Below, piece by piece: positions 26,283 through 35,352 of a stretch of 51,951 bases of DNA; position 1 is the stretch's first letter, and the number at the start of each line of letters is the position of its first letter. Made by a program: the position numbers and the translations under genes. The stretch is from assembly GCA_040383485.1 (NCBI GenBank), contig JBEIDK010000006.1:1-51951 (forward strand), in the 5' to 3' direction. A model generated the notes under the pieces. That model was not told the origin of the DNA and searched no databases. It saw only the letters and a program-made list of their open reading frames with translations. The stretch is from JBEIDK01 sp040383485. GTDB taxonomy: Bacteria; Bacteroidota; Bacteroidia; UBA4408.

Positions 26283-27304
26283 AAAAGCCCGCCACTTCTA
26301 TTGATATAGTTAGCCTTTCCGAGGTGTTTATAAGCCAATTCTGTTGCTTCACGTCCTCTTGGTGTTCTCATTAAGTAACCTTCTTGAATTAGAAAAGGTT
26401 CATAAACCTCCTCAATTGTTTCTGCCTCTTCACTCACCGCAGTTGCAATAGTAGTTAACCCAACTGGCCCACCTTTAAATTTATCTATCATGGTATTGAG
26501 TATCCTTATGTCCATCTCATCCAACCCATTTTTATCAACATTCAATGCATTTAAGGCCATTTGTGCTATATCAACTGTAATTGTTCCATTACCTTTAATT
26601 TGCGCAAAATCGCGGGTACGTCGTAGCAATGCATTGGCTATTCTGGGTGTACCTCTGCTTCTTCTTGCAATTTCAAATGCAGCTTCTTCAACTATTGGTA
26701 CTTTTAAAATATCAGCGCTCCTAACAACAATGGAAGTGAGCAATTTTGAATTATAATACTCAAGTCTTGAATTAATACCAAATCTTGCACGCAAAGGAGA
26801 AGTTAGCAATCCAGAACGCGTAGTTGCACCAATTAATGTAAATGGATTTAAGGTGATTTGAACAGTACGTGCATTCGGGCCACTATCTATCATTATATCT
26901 ATTCTGTAATCTTCCATGGCACTATAAAGGTACTCCTCAACTATAGGGCTTAGCCGATGAATTTCATCAATAAATAAAACATCATTGGTTTCTAAGTTTG
27001 TTAGCAGACCCGCCAAATCGCCTGGTTTGTCAAGTACAGGGCCACTAGTAATTTTAATATTTACACCAAGTTCGTTAGCTACAATTGATGCTAAGGTAGT
27101 TTTGCCTAGCCCTGGAGGGCCGTGCAATAAAGTATGGTCCAATGCTTCGGTACGCTGTTTTGCTGCACTTACAAATATTTTTAAGTTCTCAACTATTTTA
27201 TCCTGACCTGCAAAATCATCAAAATTAAGTGGTCTCAATACCCTTTCAACCTCTTTTTCTTGCGGATTCAATCCTTCACCATCAGCATCAATTAATCTTT
27301 CCAT
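26279..27304 (-). CDS. ruvB: Holliday junction branch migration helicase RuvB
   Basis: 341 residues, full length. The hexameric motor that drives Holliday-junction migration together with RuvA and RuvC. AAA+ features: Walker A GPPGLGKTTLA (about 62-72), Walker B LFIDEIHRL, sensor 1 with GATTRSG, the arginine region PLRARFGINSRLEYY, and the C-terminal winged helix (VGLTTIATAVSEE ... PRGREATELAYKH). Single gene here, divergent from the RemB-like gene; ruvA and ruvC are elsewhere. Confidence 0.97.
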   Translation of the reverse strand: MERLIDADGEGLNPQEKEVERVLRPLNFDDFAGQDKIVENLKIFVSAAKQRTEALDHTLLHGPPGLGKTTLASIVANELGVNIKITSGPVLDKPGDLAGLLTNLETNDVLFIDEIHRLSPIVEEYLYSAMEDYRIDIMIDSGPNARTVQITLNPFTLIGATTRSGLLTSPLRARFGINSRLEYYNSKLLTSIVVRSADILKVPIVEEAAFEIARRSRGTPRIANALLRRTRDFAQIKGNGTITVDIAQMALNALNVDKNGLDEMDIRILNTMIDKFKGGPVGLTTIATAVSEEAETIEEVYEPFLIQEGYLMRTPRGREATELAYKHLGKANYINRSGGLF

Positions 27305-27426
27305 TCTTTTAAAATTCCCATTATTGATTCAATACAAATGAAAATAAAATATCGAGAATTAAGCCTATTTGTTCGTTACTATTTAGAAAAAAGTAGAATT
27401 CATCATGCAGCAACCAATACAATTAG

Positions 27427-27448
27427 CTTTATTCAATTTTGAATAAAG
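27427..27448. promoter_or_regulatory. Perfect 22-bp palindrome in the ruvB/RemB-like divergent region
   Basis: ctttattcaa-tt-ttgaataaag, an uninterrupted 10-bp inverted repeat with a 2-bp centre, 123 bp upstream of ruvB and 53 bp upstream of the RemB-like start. The symmetry fits a dimeric repressor or activator site; a terminator is less likely since no T run follows in either direction and no gene ends here. Confidence 0.45.
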
Positions 27449-27500
27449 TTAATGAAAAGAACTTTTTGCAATATGGCATAGAAAACGTATTGTTGTAACA

Positions 27501-29042
27501 ATGAATTGCAGACTTTTAGCTTGTATTATTTTGGTTGTTACTTTTAAAATCAATCAAGGGCAAGACTTGCCAATTAACGCCATAGATTATGGTAAAGACA
27601 ATGATTCAATTTTAAGAAATAATATTTCCAATTTAGAATCTTTTACTGAATATAAAGGATTTGAAAAAATAAGAAACAACAAATTCTTACATCTAAATAT
27701 TGGTAAGAACAAATTAGAAAACAACTTAATTTTAATGCCTTTATATGAAGCGTTACTAACGTATGATTCGGATAAAAAGAGAAGTATTTCCAATACTGGA
27801 ATTGGTGCATCAATAAAACTTAATTGCTGGAAAAATAAAATCGAATTTTATACTACAATTTTTCAAGGAAGTGGAGAATTTCCGAGTTATATTGATAGCG
27901 TAATCAATAAAACAAACATAATGCCCAATGCCGGATACGCGCATAGTTTAGGAGGAGGCAGATACTATTTTTGGAATAATAATATCGGTTTAAAATTTAA
28001 GCCAAATAAGATTTTTAGTTTTACCCTAGCTAATGATAGATACTTTTTAGGTAATGGTTATAGAAGCTTATTGCTAGGAACAAATGCCTATAATTATCCG
28101 CATCTGAAAATAGAAACAAAAATTTGGAAATTTCATTACACTTCCATTTTTACAAATTTCTATGATACAAGATTGAGTGATGGAAAATTGAGTAACTTCA
28201 AAAATAAATATGGAGCAATCCACTACCTACAGTGGCAAGTATTAAAAAAATTACAACTTTCATTTTTTGAGTCTATTATCTTTCAAAGTCGTAAAGAAAA
28301 AGGATTTGGGTACGATATAAATTATCTAAATCCCCTTGTGTTTTATAGACCAATAGAATATTCTCTTGGGTCAACAGACAACTCACTACTTGGCGCTAAT
28401 TTATTATGGCAAATAAATAATCACTTCTCAATTTACGGGCAAGTAATTTTAGATGAATTTTTGTTAAGTGCTGTAAGAGCTAGAAAAGGTTGGATAGACA
28501 ATAAGCAAGGTTTTCAAATTGGTGCTAAATCAAACCATAAGTTTGGTAAATGCTTTGTAAATACAAATGCTGAATTAAACTATGTAAGGCCCTTTACTTA
28601 TTCACATAAAAACGTGAATCAAAATTATACTAATTATGGTTTACCACTGGCACACCCATTTGGTGCTAATTTTTATGAAATAGTTGGCGTACTTAAAGTT
28701 AAACCAATTAATTATTTACAAATAAATGGCATTGCTAGTTATGCCTTAATTGGATATGATAAAAATGGCATAAGCTTTGGTCAAAATGTAAACAATTCAT
28801 ACATAAATAGAGTTGTTAATCCTGGCGTTGCAGACGAAGGGAATTATGTAAGTCAAGGATTAACGACAAGACAAATTTTGGTTCAACTAAAGGCATACTA
28901 TTTAATAAATAAAGCGAACAGCACCAATATTACTGCTGGTTTTATGGCAAGAAGAATTTCTAATGTAAATGAAATTAATATTTCAGTATTTCCATTTATT
29001 GGTATAAGCACATTGGTATTTAAAGAAGGTGGTATATTTTAA
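27501..29042 (+). CDS. RemB/Wzi-like outer-membrane beta-barrel protein
   Basis: 513 residues. A signal peptide (MNCRLLACIILVVTFKINQGQ) leads to a beta-strand-rich protein without other long hydrophobic stretches. Segments such as YLNPLVFYRPIEYSLGS, QVILDEFLLSAVRARKGW and LNYVRPFTYSHKN ... GLPLAHPFGANFYE match what I recall of the capsule-assembly Wzi / gliding protein RemB family of Bacteroidota. Wzi-type barrels anchor surface polysaccharide; RemB is linked to gliding motility in Flavobacterium. It is followed after 68 bp by proline dehydrogenase. An anti-parallel glycan export role would fit the glycosyltransferases just upstream, but they are not in the same transcription unit. Confidence 0.72.
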   Translation: MNCRLLACIILVVTFKINQGQDLPINAIDYGKDNDSILRNNISNLESFTEYKGFEKIRNNKFLHLNIGKNKLENNLILMPLYEALLTYDSDKKRSISNTGIGASIKLNCWKNKIEFYTTIFQGSGEFPSYIDSVINKTNIMPNAGYAHSLGGGRYYFWNNNIGLKFKPNKIFSFTLANDRYFLGNGYRSLLLGTNAYNYPHLKIETKIWKFHYTSIFTNFYDTRLSDGKLSNFKNKYGAIHYLQWQVLKKLQLSFFESIIFQSRKEKGFGYDINYLNPLVFYRPIEYSLGSTDNSLLGANLLWQINNHFSIYGQVILDEFLLSAVRARKGWIDNKQGFQIGAKSNHKFGKCFVNTNAELNYVRPFTYSHKNVNQNYTNYGLPLAHPFGANFYEIVGVLKVKPINYLQINGIASYALIGYDKNGISFGQNVNNSYINRVVNPGVADEGNYVSQGLTTRQILVQLKAYYLINKANSTNITAGFMARRISNVNEINISVFPFIGISTLVFKEGGIF

Positions 29043-29110
29043 AATTAATTTTGAGATTATAAATAATAAAAAAATGAATTAGGTTTGTTACATTAATATT
29101 TGTTTGAACT

Positions 29111-30283
29111 ATGGTTTCGTTTTCCAATACTAAAATTGCATTTTCAGGTAAGAGTAATTCCGATTTAAACCGTTCATATTTACTTTTTAAATTATTAAGC
29201 AAACCAGCTTGGGTAAAGCTCGGTAGCAACCTAACATTATGGGCATTAAAATTTCATTTGCCAATAAAATGGATGGTTAAAAAAACAATATTCAAACAAT
29301 TTTGCGGAGGCGAAAATATTGACGATTGTACAGAAACAATAAATAAATTAGGCGACTATAAAATTGGTGCAATACTAGATTATTCTGTTGAAGGCAAGGA
29401 GTCTGATAATGACTTTGACAATACCATGCTAGAAACAATCAATACCATTACAAAGGCTACGCAAAGCAACCACATTCCGTTTTGTGTATTTAAAGTAACA
29501 GGTTTAGCACCTTTTCAATTATTAGAAAAGATTACAAAAAACAATTCTTTATCCGGTTCAGAAACGGCCTCTAAGTTAAGGGTCATAGAAAGAGTTAATA
29601 AAATTTGTGCGGCAGCTTCCAAAGCAGGTGTTCCAATTTTTATAGATGCGGAAGAAAGTTGGATACAACAAGCTATTGATGACTTGGCTGATATGATGAT
29701 GCAAAAATACAATCAGCAAAATGTTATTGTATACAATACCTTTCAACTATACAGAAAAGATAGACTTTCGTTTTTAAAAACATCGTTAGAGAAAGCTAAA
29801 AAAAACAATTATAAAGTTGGAGCCAAATTAGTGAGAGGTGCCTATATGGAAAAGGAAAGGGAGCGTGCCGCAAAAATGGGTTACCCTTCACCTATTCAAG
29901 AAACAAAAGTTGACACTGATAATGATTATAACTCTGCCTTAGAGTATTGCATAAAAAATGTTTCTGATATTTCAATTTGTGCAGGAACACACAATGAAGA
30001 CAGTTCATTATTACTTACAAAATTAATGGCAGAAGGCAAGATAGATAATAGTGATACTAGAATTTATTTTTCTCAATTATTTGGAATGAGTGATAACTTA
30101 AGTTTTAATCTCTCAAGCGATAATTATAAAGTAGCAAAATATTTACCCTACGGACCAGTGAAGGAAACGTTACCATACCTAATAAGAAGGGCGCAAGAAA
30201 ATACAAGTGTAGAAGGACAAACCGGACGTGAGTTAGGCCTGATTATGAAGGAAAAACAACGTAGGAAAATAGAAGAAGAATAG
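29111..30283 (+). CDS. Proline dehydrogenase
   Basis: 390 residues, the stand-alone (non-PutA) length. Oxidises proline to pyrroline-5-carboxylate, passing electrons through FAD to the quinone pool. The TIM-barrel signature is clear: FKVTGLAPF, IFIDAEESWIQ, YNTFQLYRKDR, KLVRGAYMEKERERA (about 239-253), ICAGTHNE, YLPYGPVKETLPYLIRRAQENTS. No fused P5C dehydrogenase. Reading starts at ATG 29111, 68 bp after the RemB-like gene; a small cytochrome c lipoprotein gene follows after 46 bp. Confidence 0.93.
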   Translation: MVSFSNTKIAFSGKSNSDLNRSYLLFKLLSKPAWVKLGSNLTLWALKFHLPIKWMVKKTIFKQFCGGENIDDCTETINKLGDYKIGAILDYSVEGKESDNDFDNTMLETINTITKATQSNHIPFCVFKVTGLAPFQLLEKITKNNSLSGSETASKLRVIERVNKICAAASKAGVPIFIDAEESWIQQAIDDLADMMMQKYNQQNVIVYNTFQLYRKDRLSFLKTSLEKAKKNNYKVGAKLVRGAYMEKERERAAKMGYPSPIQETKVDTDNDYNSALEYCIKNVSDISICAGTHNEDSSLLLTKLMAEGKIDNSDTRIYFSQLFGMSDNLSFNLSSDNYKVAKYLPYGPVKETLPYLIRRAQENTSVEGQTGRELGLIMKEKQRRKIEEE

Positions 30284-30329
30284 TAAATAAAATTTTGGAG
30301 TTCCCACCTTTTAGTGGACAAAAAAGAAT

Positions 30330-30680
30330 ATGGTGTTCAGAAATAATTCAGTTAGTTTTTTAGTTGTTATTATTTGCTTTTTAGCTCTAAGTTTTAGTTG
30401 CAAAAAAACAAATACAACTTCACCAAAAATAGCCTTTACAAATGCTACTATGAAGCCTTGGTTTGATACCAATTGTGCAAGTTGCCATGCAAGCGGAAAG
30501 CCTAACTCAAGTGAATGGTTGTATGATGCTTCAAATTATGAAAGCACTATCAAGTCAGATATAAGTGAAATTTACAAAGAAGTTTATATAAAAAAGTCTA
30601 TGCCGGTTGGAACTTCCTTAACAACGGAAGAATTGTCAAAATTTAAAACTTGGTATGATGCTGGTTATTCAGCAAATTAG
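30330..30680 (+). CDS. One-haem cytochrome c lipoprotein
   Basis: 116 residues. Lipoprotein signal with lipid Cys24 (ALSFSC), then a single haem site CASCH (Cys49, Cys52, His53) and a likely axial Met in KKSMPVGTSLT. The shape (WFDTNCASCHASG near the N-terminus, KFKTWYDAGY at the C-terminus) is that of the small cytochrome c domains found as periplasmic electron carriers or as pieces of larger outer-membrane proteins. It is 46 bp downstream of proline dehydrogenase on the same strand; an electron-transfer link between the two is conceivable but not shown. Confidence 0.82.
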   Translation: MVFRNNSVSFLVVIICFLALSFSCKKTNTTSPKIAFTNATMKPWFDTNCASCHASGKPNSSEWLYDASNYESTIKSDISEIYKEVYIKKSMPVGTSLTTEELSKFKTWYDAGYSAN

Positions 30681-30683
30681 AAA

Positions 30684-31763
30684 TTAACTTGTAAATAAAG
30701 TAGTTATCCAGTAGCAGAATGCAGCTAACAACCCAGATATTGGTATGGTTAAAACCCAAGCCCAAATTAAGCTAACTGTAACTCCCCAGCGCACTGCTGA
30801 TACTCTTTTAGATAAGCCTACCCCAATAATTGAGCCTGTAATAGTATGGGTTGTGGATACAGGTATTCCAAAAGCTTGTGTTAAGTATAATGTAATGGCA
30901 CCTGCAGACTCTGCACTAACACCTTCAAGCGGAGTAACTTTAGTAATTCTAGTTCCCATTGTTTTAATAATTCTCCAACCACCAGAAAGTGTTCCTAATG
31001 CAATGGCCAGGAAACAGCCGTATTGAACCCAATCGGGAATTGTAGATATTTTCATTTTACCATGAGAATCTAAAGCCGTTTGCACTACTGCCCAATCTGG
31101 CAAGTGTCCTCCTGAAGCATTCATTTGATGGGCATAAACCAAAAGCGCGGCGGCTATAATTCCCATAACCTTTTGTGCATCATTACTACCATGCCCTAAA
31201 CTAAATGCGGCAGAAGAAACCAACTGTAATTTTCGGAACCATGCCTCAGCTTTTGCAGGGTTGGCCTTCCGACAAATATTAAGAATAATGACTGTAATAA
31301 TGTATGAAAGTATCAGTCCGATTAATGGGGCTAAAAAGATGAATGCTACCGTTGTATATATTTTACTTACATCAGCTAAAACTCCAAAGCCTGCTTTGGC
31401 AATGGCAGCACCAGCAAAACCACCCATAAGTGTATGAGATGATGATGATGGAATACCAAACCACCATGTAAGTAAATTCCAAAAAATAGCTGCAATTAAT
31501 CCAGCCATGATTACATATAAATCAATTGCTTCTGTTTTTACAATTTTGGCCACAGAATCTGCAACCTTAAACTCAAAACCTAATAATTTATGTTGGCATA
31601 AAAAAAGCACAATTGCATTAAAAAATGCAGCCCATAGTACTGCTTGAAATGGGGTTAGAACTTTAGTTGAAACAATAGTAGCAATAGAGTTTGCAGCATC
31701 ATGAAAACCATTGATATAATCAAATACCAAAGCCATGAAAATAATTATGATTAATAATACCAT
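30684..31763 (-). CDS. Inorganic phosphate transporter, PiT family
   Basis: 359 residues and about ten membrane segments. The duplicated PiT signature is visible as GFHDAANSIATIVST at the start and SLGHGSNDAQKVMGI in the second half, with FGIPSSSSHTLMGG and FGIPVSTTHTITGSI marking the two inverted pseudo-repeats. A metal-phosphate:proton (or sodium) symporter of low affinity. It ends 3 bp from the stop of the convergent cytochrome gene and starts 6 bp after the DUF47 gene, the usual PiT partner. Confidence 0.95.
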   Translation of the reverse strand: MVLLIIIIFMALVFDYINGFHDAANSIATIVSTKVLTPFQAVLWAAFFNAIVLFLCQHKLLGFEFKVADSVAKIVKTEAIDLYVIMAGLIAAIFWNLLTWWFGIPSSSSHTLMGGFAGAAIAKAGFGVLADVSKIYTTVAFIFLAPLIGLILSYIITVIILNICRKANPAKAEAWFRKLQLVSSAAFSLGHGSNDAQKVMGIIAAALLVYAHQMNASGGHLPDWAVVQTALDSHGKMKISTIPDWVQYGCFLAIALGTLSGGWRIIKTMGTRITKVTPLEGVSAESAGAITLYLTQAFGIPVSTTHTITGSIIGVGLSKRVSAVRWGVTVSLIWAWVLTIPISGLLAAFCYWITTLFTS

Positions 31764-31769
31764 TTGGGA

Positions 31770-32417
31770 TTATGCGTATTTTACTATTATTGATTCAATA
31801 ACATTCGCCGCATCCTCGGCTTTGTCAGTAGCTGTTTCGAGGGCAGAAAGAATTTCTTTGTATTTAATTACTGTTAAGGCATCTTTTTCGAATTCAAATA
31901 AATCGGCTACTGCTTTATCAAAGACATAATCTGCTTGGTTTTCAATACTATTAATTCTCACCAATGCATCGGTAATATTTCGTAAACTTTTTATATTTTT
32001 CAATTCTTTTACCGCCTTGTCAAGCTCTTGTGCCGAGTATAAAACAAGTTCAGAAAGCTTTACAATAGACTCTCCAAAAATGGTCATTTTATACATCATA
32101 ATTCTATTCGAAGTACCATGAATATAATCGGCTACATCATCAATAGCAGAGGTTAATGCGTGTATATCCTCTCTGTCGAAGGGAGTGATAAAATTACTAC
32201 TTAACTCAGTAAAAATTGAATGTGATAATTGGTCACCAACATGCTCCAATTTATCAATTTCTTTAACTAATTCTGCTCTCCTTTCGTCATCTTTAGTTGA
32301 AACAGTTTCTAGCATTAACTCAGCCATTTTAACAACGTTGGAGGTTGCTGATTCAAAAAGAGGAAAAAATTTCTTATCCTTAGGAACGAAAAATTGAAAG
32401 ATTGAATTTAAAGACAT
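31770..32417 (-). CDS. DUF47 (PhoU-like) PiT accessory protein
   Basis: 215 residues, all helical, with the PhoU-like pattern of acidic metal-binding heptads (EIDKLEHVGDQLSHSI, TSAIDDVADYIHGTSNRI, RINSIENQADYVFDKA, ALETATDKAEDAANVIESIIV). DUF47 proteins accompany PiT transporters and are thought to adjust their activity with phosphate supply. Six bp upstream of the PiT gene on the same strand, so a two-gene operon. Confidence 0.93.
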   Translation of the reverse strand: MSLNSIFQFFVPKDKKFFPLFESATSNVVKMAELMLETVSTKDDERRAELVKEIDKLEHVGDQLSHSIFTELSSNFITPFDREDIHALTSAIDDVADYIHGTSNRIMMYKMTIFGESIVKLSELVLYSAQELDKAVKELKNIKSLRNITDALVRINSIENQADYVFDKAVADLFEFEKDALTVIKYKEILSALETATDKAEDAANVIESIIVKYA

Positions 32418-32549
32418 TTCATTTATTTATAGGTGCGAAAATATAGCTTGACTATTAAGCAAATATTAAGAGAATTGGTTGATTTTAAAATTTACTTAAC
32501 ATTAAGTTAACATTGGATAGCTTAAAAAAAAATTGTCGCTATTAACTAA

Positions 32550-32723
32550 TTAAACCCAGATTATGCGTTAGAGGTTCGTTGTGAAACGCTAAAGCCTAAT
32601 AAAATATGAACTTTTGCGAATAAATCATATTGAATATATGATGCATGAGGAAAATTTATATACTTCATATTTTGAAGGGGTTTTGCGTTGTGATAGAATT
32701 TCTAACGTATAATCTGGGTTAAA
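32550..32723. mobile_element. MITE-like fold-back element, copy 1
   Basis: About 174 bp bounded by imperfect terminal inverted repeats: AACCCAGATTAT-G-CGTTAGA at 32553 onward matches, reversed, the sequence ending CTGGGTT at 32720, with 3 mismatches in 25 bp. Inner arms also pair: aaaatatgaa near 32601 with ttcatatttt near 32663, aacgc with gcgtt, and a central atcatat-tgaat-atatgat hairpin, so the whole unit can fold into one long stem. No open frame inside. A second copy begins at 51811. The right end supplies the TAA stop codon of hemN (32719-32721) and the element may end hemN transcription. No target-site duplication could be defined. Confidence 0.75.
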
Positions 32724-34086
32724 CCACCGAACTAAAAATTTTAGATTGTGGTATATTTCGCCAAAGCCTTGCGTCGAAAGCCATGCAAACATTTCTTACA
32801 AACGGAATAGCATGTTTTAATATATTTAATTCATAAGGTTGTAGCTCTATTAATCTATCTTTTTTCATTTCAACTAACCTTTCAATAGCATTATATAATG
32901 CCTCGCATTGCTCATTTTCATTATGCCATGCTGTTTTAAATTTGCAAATTAGATTAAGAATATGTTTTCTTAAAATCAAATCTTCTTCACTCAAAACATG
33001 TCCTTTAAAAATAGGAATCTGATTATTATTTATTAAATCATAGTATTGTTCAACGGTTTTTACATTCTGTGCAAAGGCATACCATGTGTCGCTTATTGAC
33101 GACACACCTAGTCCAATCATCAATTGGGTTTTATTATGCGTGTAACCCATAAAGTTTCTATGTAAAGTACCGTTTTTTGCAGCTCTATTAAGCGTATCAG
33201 TTTTTAATGCAAAATGGTCCATACCCACCTCTTGATATCCATTTTCAATAAATCTAGTTTTTCCAATTTCATATAAGGCTCTTTTTTCTTCATCAATTGG
33301 TAAATCCTTTTCTGTAAACTTTCTCTGTCCTGGCTTAAGCCAAGGTACATGCGCATAGCTATAAAATGCAATACGGTCTGGCTTTAGTTCATTCACCAAA
33401 TCAATAGTAGTAGCTACACTCAGCCTTGTTTGAAGTGGCAATCCGTATATTAAATCGAAGTTTATAGAATTGTAACCTATCGTTCTTGCTTCTCTAACAA
33501 TTGACTGAACTTTCTCAAATGATTGCACCCTATTAACTATTTGTTGTACCCGTAAATCAAAATCTTGAATTCCTAAGCTTAAACGTCTAAAGCCTAACGA
33601 ATACAATGTTTTCAAATGTTTGCTTGTTGTATTATTAGGATGTGCTTCAAAACTAAACTCATAATCTTTATGAATTATTGAATTCAATTTAATTCCATCA
33701 ATTAACCTTTTCAAATTTTGCGGCGAAAAAAAAGTAGGTGTGCCACCTCCTAAATGTAATTCCCTTATGATTGGTTCATTGCCAAAAAGAGAAACATATA
33801 ACTCCCACTCTTTGAGTATTGCATTAATATAAACTTCTTCCACATTGTGGTTTACAGTAATTCTTGTATTGCAACCGCAATACGTGCATAGGCTTTCGCA
33901 AAATGGTAAATGAATATACAATGAAATTCCAGTTTCAAGATTTGATTCATCAAAAGATTTTCTGACATTTATTTTCCATTCCTCTTCTGTAGGTGGTATG
34001 TTATTCCAGTATGGTATAGTTGGATAACTAGTATAGCGTGGACCAGCTACGTTATATTTTTTGATAAAGTTATTTGGAGTATTCAT
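32719..34086 (-). CDS. hemN: Oxygen-independent coproporphyrinogen III oxidase (radical SAM)
   Basis: 455 residues from the ATG at 34086 (MNTPNNFIKKYNVAGPRYTSYPT, the family's usual opening); an upstream in-frame ATG at 34110 would add eight residues (MYCHFCNP). Converts coproporphyrinogen III to protoporphyrinogen IX without oxygen. The 4Fe-4S/SAM motif CESLCTYCGC has Cys63, 67, 70 and 72 in this numbering; LHLGGGTPTFF and FDLIYGLPLQT are the following SAM-domain signatures, and the C-terminal HemN domain is complete. The stop codon lies inside the right terminal repeat of the adjoining fold-back element, but the length is normal, so little or nothing has been lost. Confidence 0.96.
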   Translation of the reverse strand: MNTPNNFIKKYNVAGPRYTSYPTIPYWNNIPPTEEEWKINVRKSFDESNLETGISLYIHLPFCESLCTYCGCNTRITVNHNVEEVYINAILKEWELYVSLFGNEPIIRELHLGGGTPTFFSPQNLKRLIDGIKLNSIIHKDYEFSFEAHPNNTTSKHLKTLYSLGFRRLSLGIQDFDLRVQQIVNRVQSFEKVQSIVREARTIGYNSINFDLIYGLPLQTRLSVATTIDLVNELKPDRIAFYSYAHVPWLKPGQRKFTEKDLPIDEEKRALYEIGKTRFIENGYQEVGMDHFALKTDTLNRAAKNGTLHRNFMGYTHNKTQLMIGLGVSSISDTWYAFAQNVKTVEQYYDLINNNQIPIFKGHVLSEEDLILRKHILNLICKFKTAWHNENEQCEALYNAIERLVEMKKDRLIELQPYELNILKHAIPFVRNVCMAFDARLWRNIPQSKIFSSVV

Positions 34087-34260
34087 TGGATTGCAAAAAT
34101 GACAATACATTCAAAAATGAAATCTGAGAAAAATCACTTATTGTAATGAAGTGAATCAATATGTATAAGTGAAATTTTACCTTCAAATGATTTTTAATCA
34201 AGGTAATTAATTCATAAAAAAGGCACTATGGTTGTATTACGTTCTAATAAGACCTTATTA

Positions 34261-34881
34261 TTAAATCACCTCTTCTAGCTTACCTAACCCTTGCCGAATT
34301 ATTTCAATTTCACCATTAGTACAATCAAGAATAGTTGAAGGAACATTATTTCCATATCCGCCATCAATAATAATATCTACAATGTCTTTATATTTTTCAT
34401 GAATCAACTCTGGGTCTGTGCTATATTCAATTACATCATCATCATCATAAATTGAAGTACTCATAATTGGATTTTCCAATTGCCTCACTATTTCTATACA
34501 TATATTGTTATTTGGGATTCTAATTCCTACAGTCTTTTTATTACTTTGAAATAATTTAGGAACATTTTTACTGGCTTCCAAAATAAAGGTAAATGGACCT
34601 GGCAAAGCCTTCCGCATCACTTTAAATATTGAAGTTTCAACATGTTTGGTGAAGTCTGACAAATGGCTTAAATCAGAACAAATAAATGAAAAGTTGGCTT
34701 TTTCAATTTTTATCTTCTTTATCTTACAAATTCTATCAATACTTTTTGGTTTATAAATATCGCAACACAGCGTATATACTGTATCGGTAGGGCAAATTAC
34801 AATTCCTCCATTTTTAAGACAATCTACAACTTTCTGTAAATTTCTTTCATCAGGATTATCGGGGTGAATTTTAAGTAACAA
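34261..34881 (-). CDS. L-threonylcarbamoyladenylate synthase-like protein (YrdC/YciO type)
   Basis: 206 residues covering just the YrdC domain, with no Sua5 C-terminal domain. Motifs: GGIVICPTDTVYTLCCDI (residues about 25-42), KIKKIEKANFSF, and the ATP-binding KALPGPFTFIL and VGIRIPNN. The family makes threonylcarbamoyl-AMP for the t6A modification of tRNA; the YciO branch may do something else, and Bacteroidota often carry both. It is 175 bp upstream of hemN on the same strand. Confidence 0.88.
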   Translation of the reverse strand: MLLKIHPDNPDERNLQKVVDCLKNGGIVICPTDTVYTLCCDIYKPKSIDRICKIKKIKIEKANFSFICSDLSHLSDFTKHVETSIFKVMRKALPGPFTFILEASKNVPKLFQSNKKTVGIRIPNNNICIEIVRQLENPIMSTSIYDDDDVIEYSTDPELIHEKYKDIVDIIIDGGYGNNVPSTILDCTNGEIEIIRQGLGKLEEVI

Positions 34882-35352
34882 TTTAATATTTTTTTGAGTT
34901 ACAAATCTGGTGAATTATATTCAAAAGTTTAGTTTCGAAATTGAATAAGGCTATGAAAAAGACTAGTTTTAATATCATTTCTAATTTATTACAAATGCCA
35001 AAATGTGAAATTAAATTTAATTATATTCTACTAAAAAAAAGTTTATTATAGTCAATCATCTTAATTATTAATATATTGTCACTAATATTTATTCGATGAA
35101 TCCTATTTTTAAGAAATTAACTTCTACATAGATTTGCGCGATTTTTTACTAATGTAGTTGTTGAAATTGAATCAATAGCAGGCTTTGTATGATAAAATCA
35201 TAAACATAAAACTAAATTTTAGAATTAAAACGTTGTTTTAATAGATTTAGTAAAATTAAAATAGACATTGCTATTCTAAGATGAATATTTAAATTTGACA
35301 TCACCTCTAAGATTAATCATTCTTAGTAAAAGAATTTTTATTTAATAAAATT
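34882..35352. other. 471-bp non-coding region upstream of the receiver-Crp gene
   Basis: Very AT-rich, with no convincing gene. A 32-codon ATG frame at 34953 has no family resemblance and was not called. The right end contains a good promoter (35268-35297). The rest is unexplained: no tRNA, riboswitch fold or long repeat was recognised. Confidence 0.6.
35268..35297 (+). promoter_or_regulatory. Bacteroidota-type promoter of the receiver-Crp gene
   Basis: TTG at 35268-35270, then 19 bp, then TAAATTTG at 35290-35297. This is the best match to the TTTG-N19-TAnnTTTG promoter pattern in the window and would give a leader of about 50 nt before the ATG at 35353. Confidence 0.55.

Noticed and set aside
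34953..35051. 32-codon ATG frame in the 471-bp intergenic region
   Set aside because: Short, Lys/Asn/Leu-rich as expected of random AT-rich DNA; no signal, motif or ribosome-binding context.
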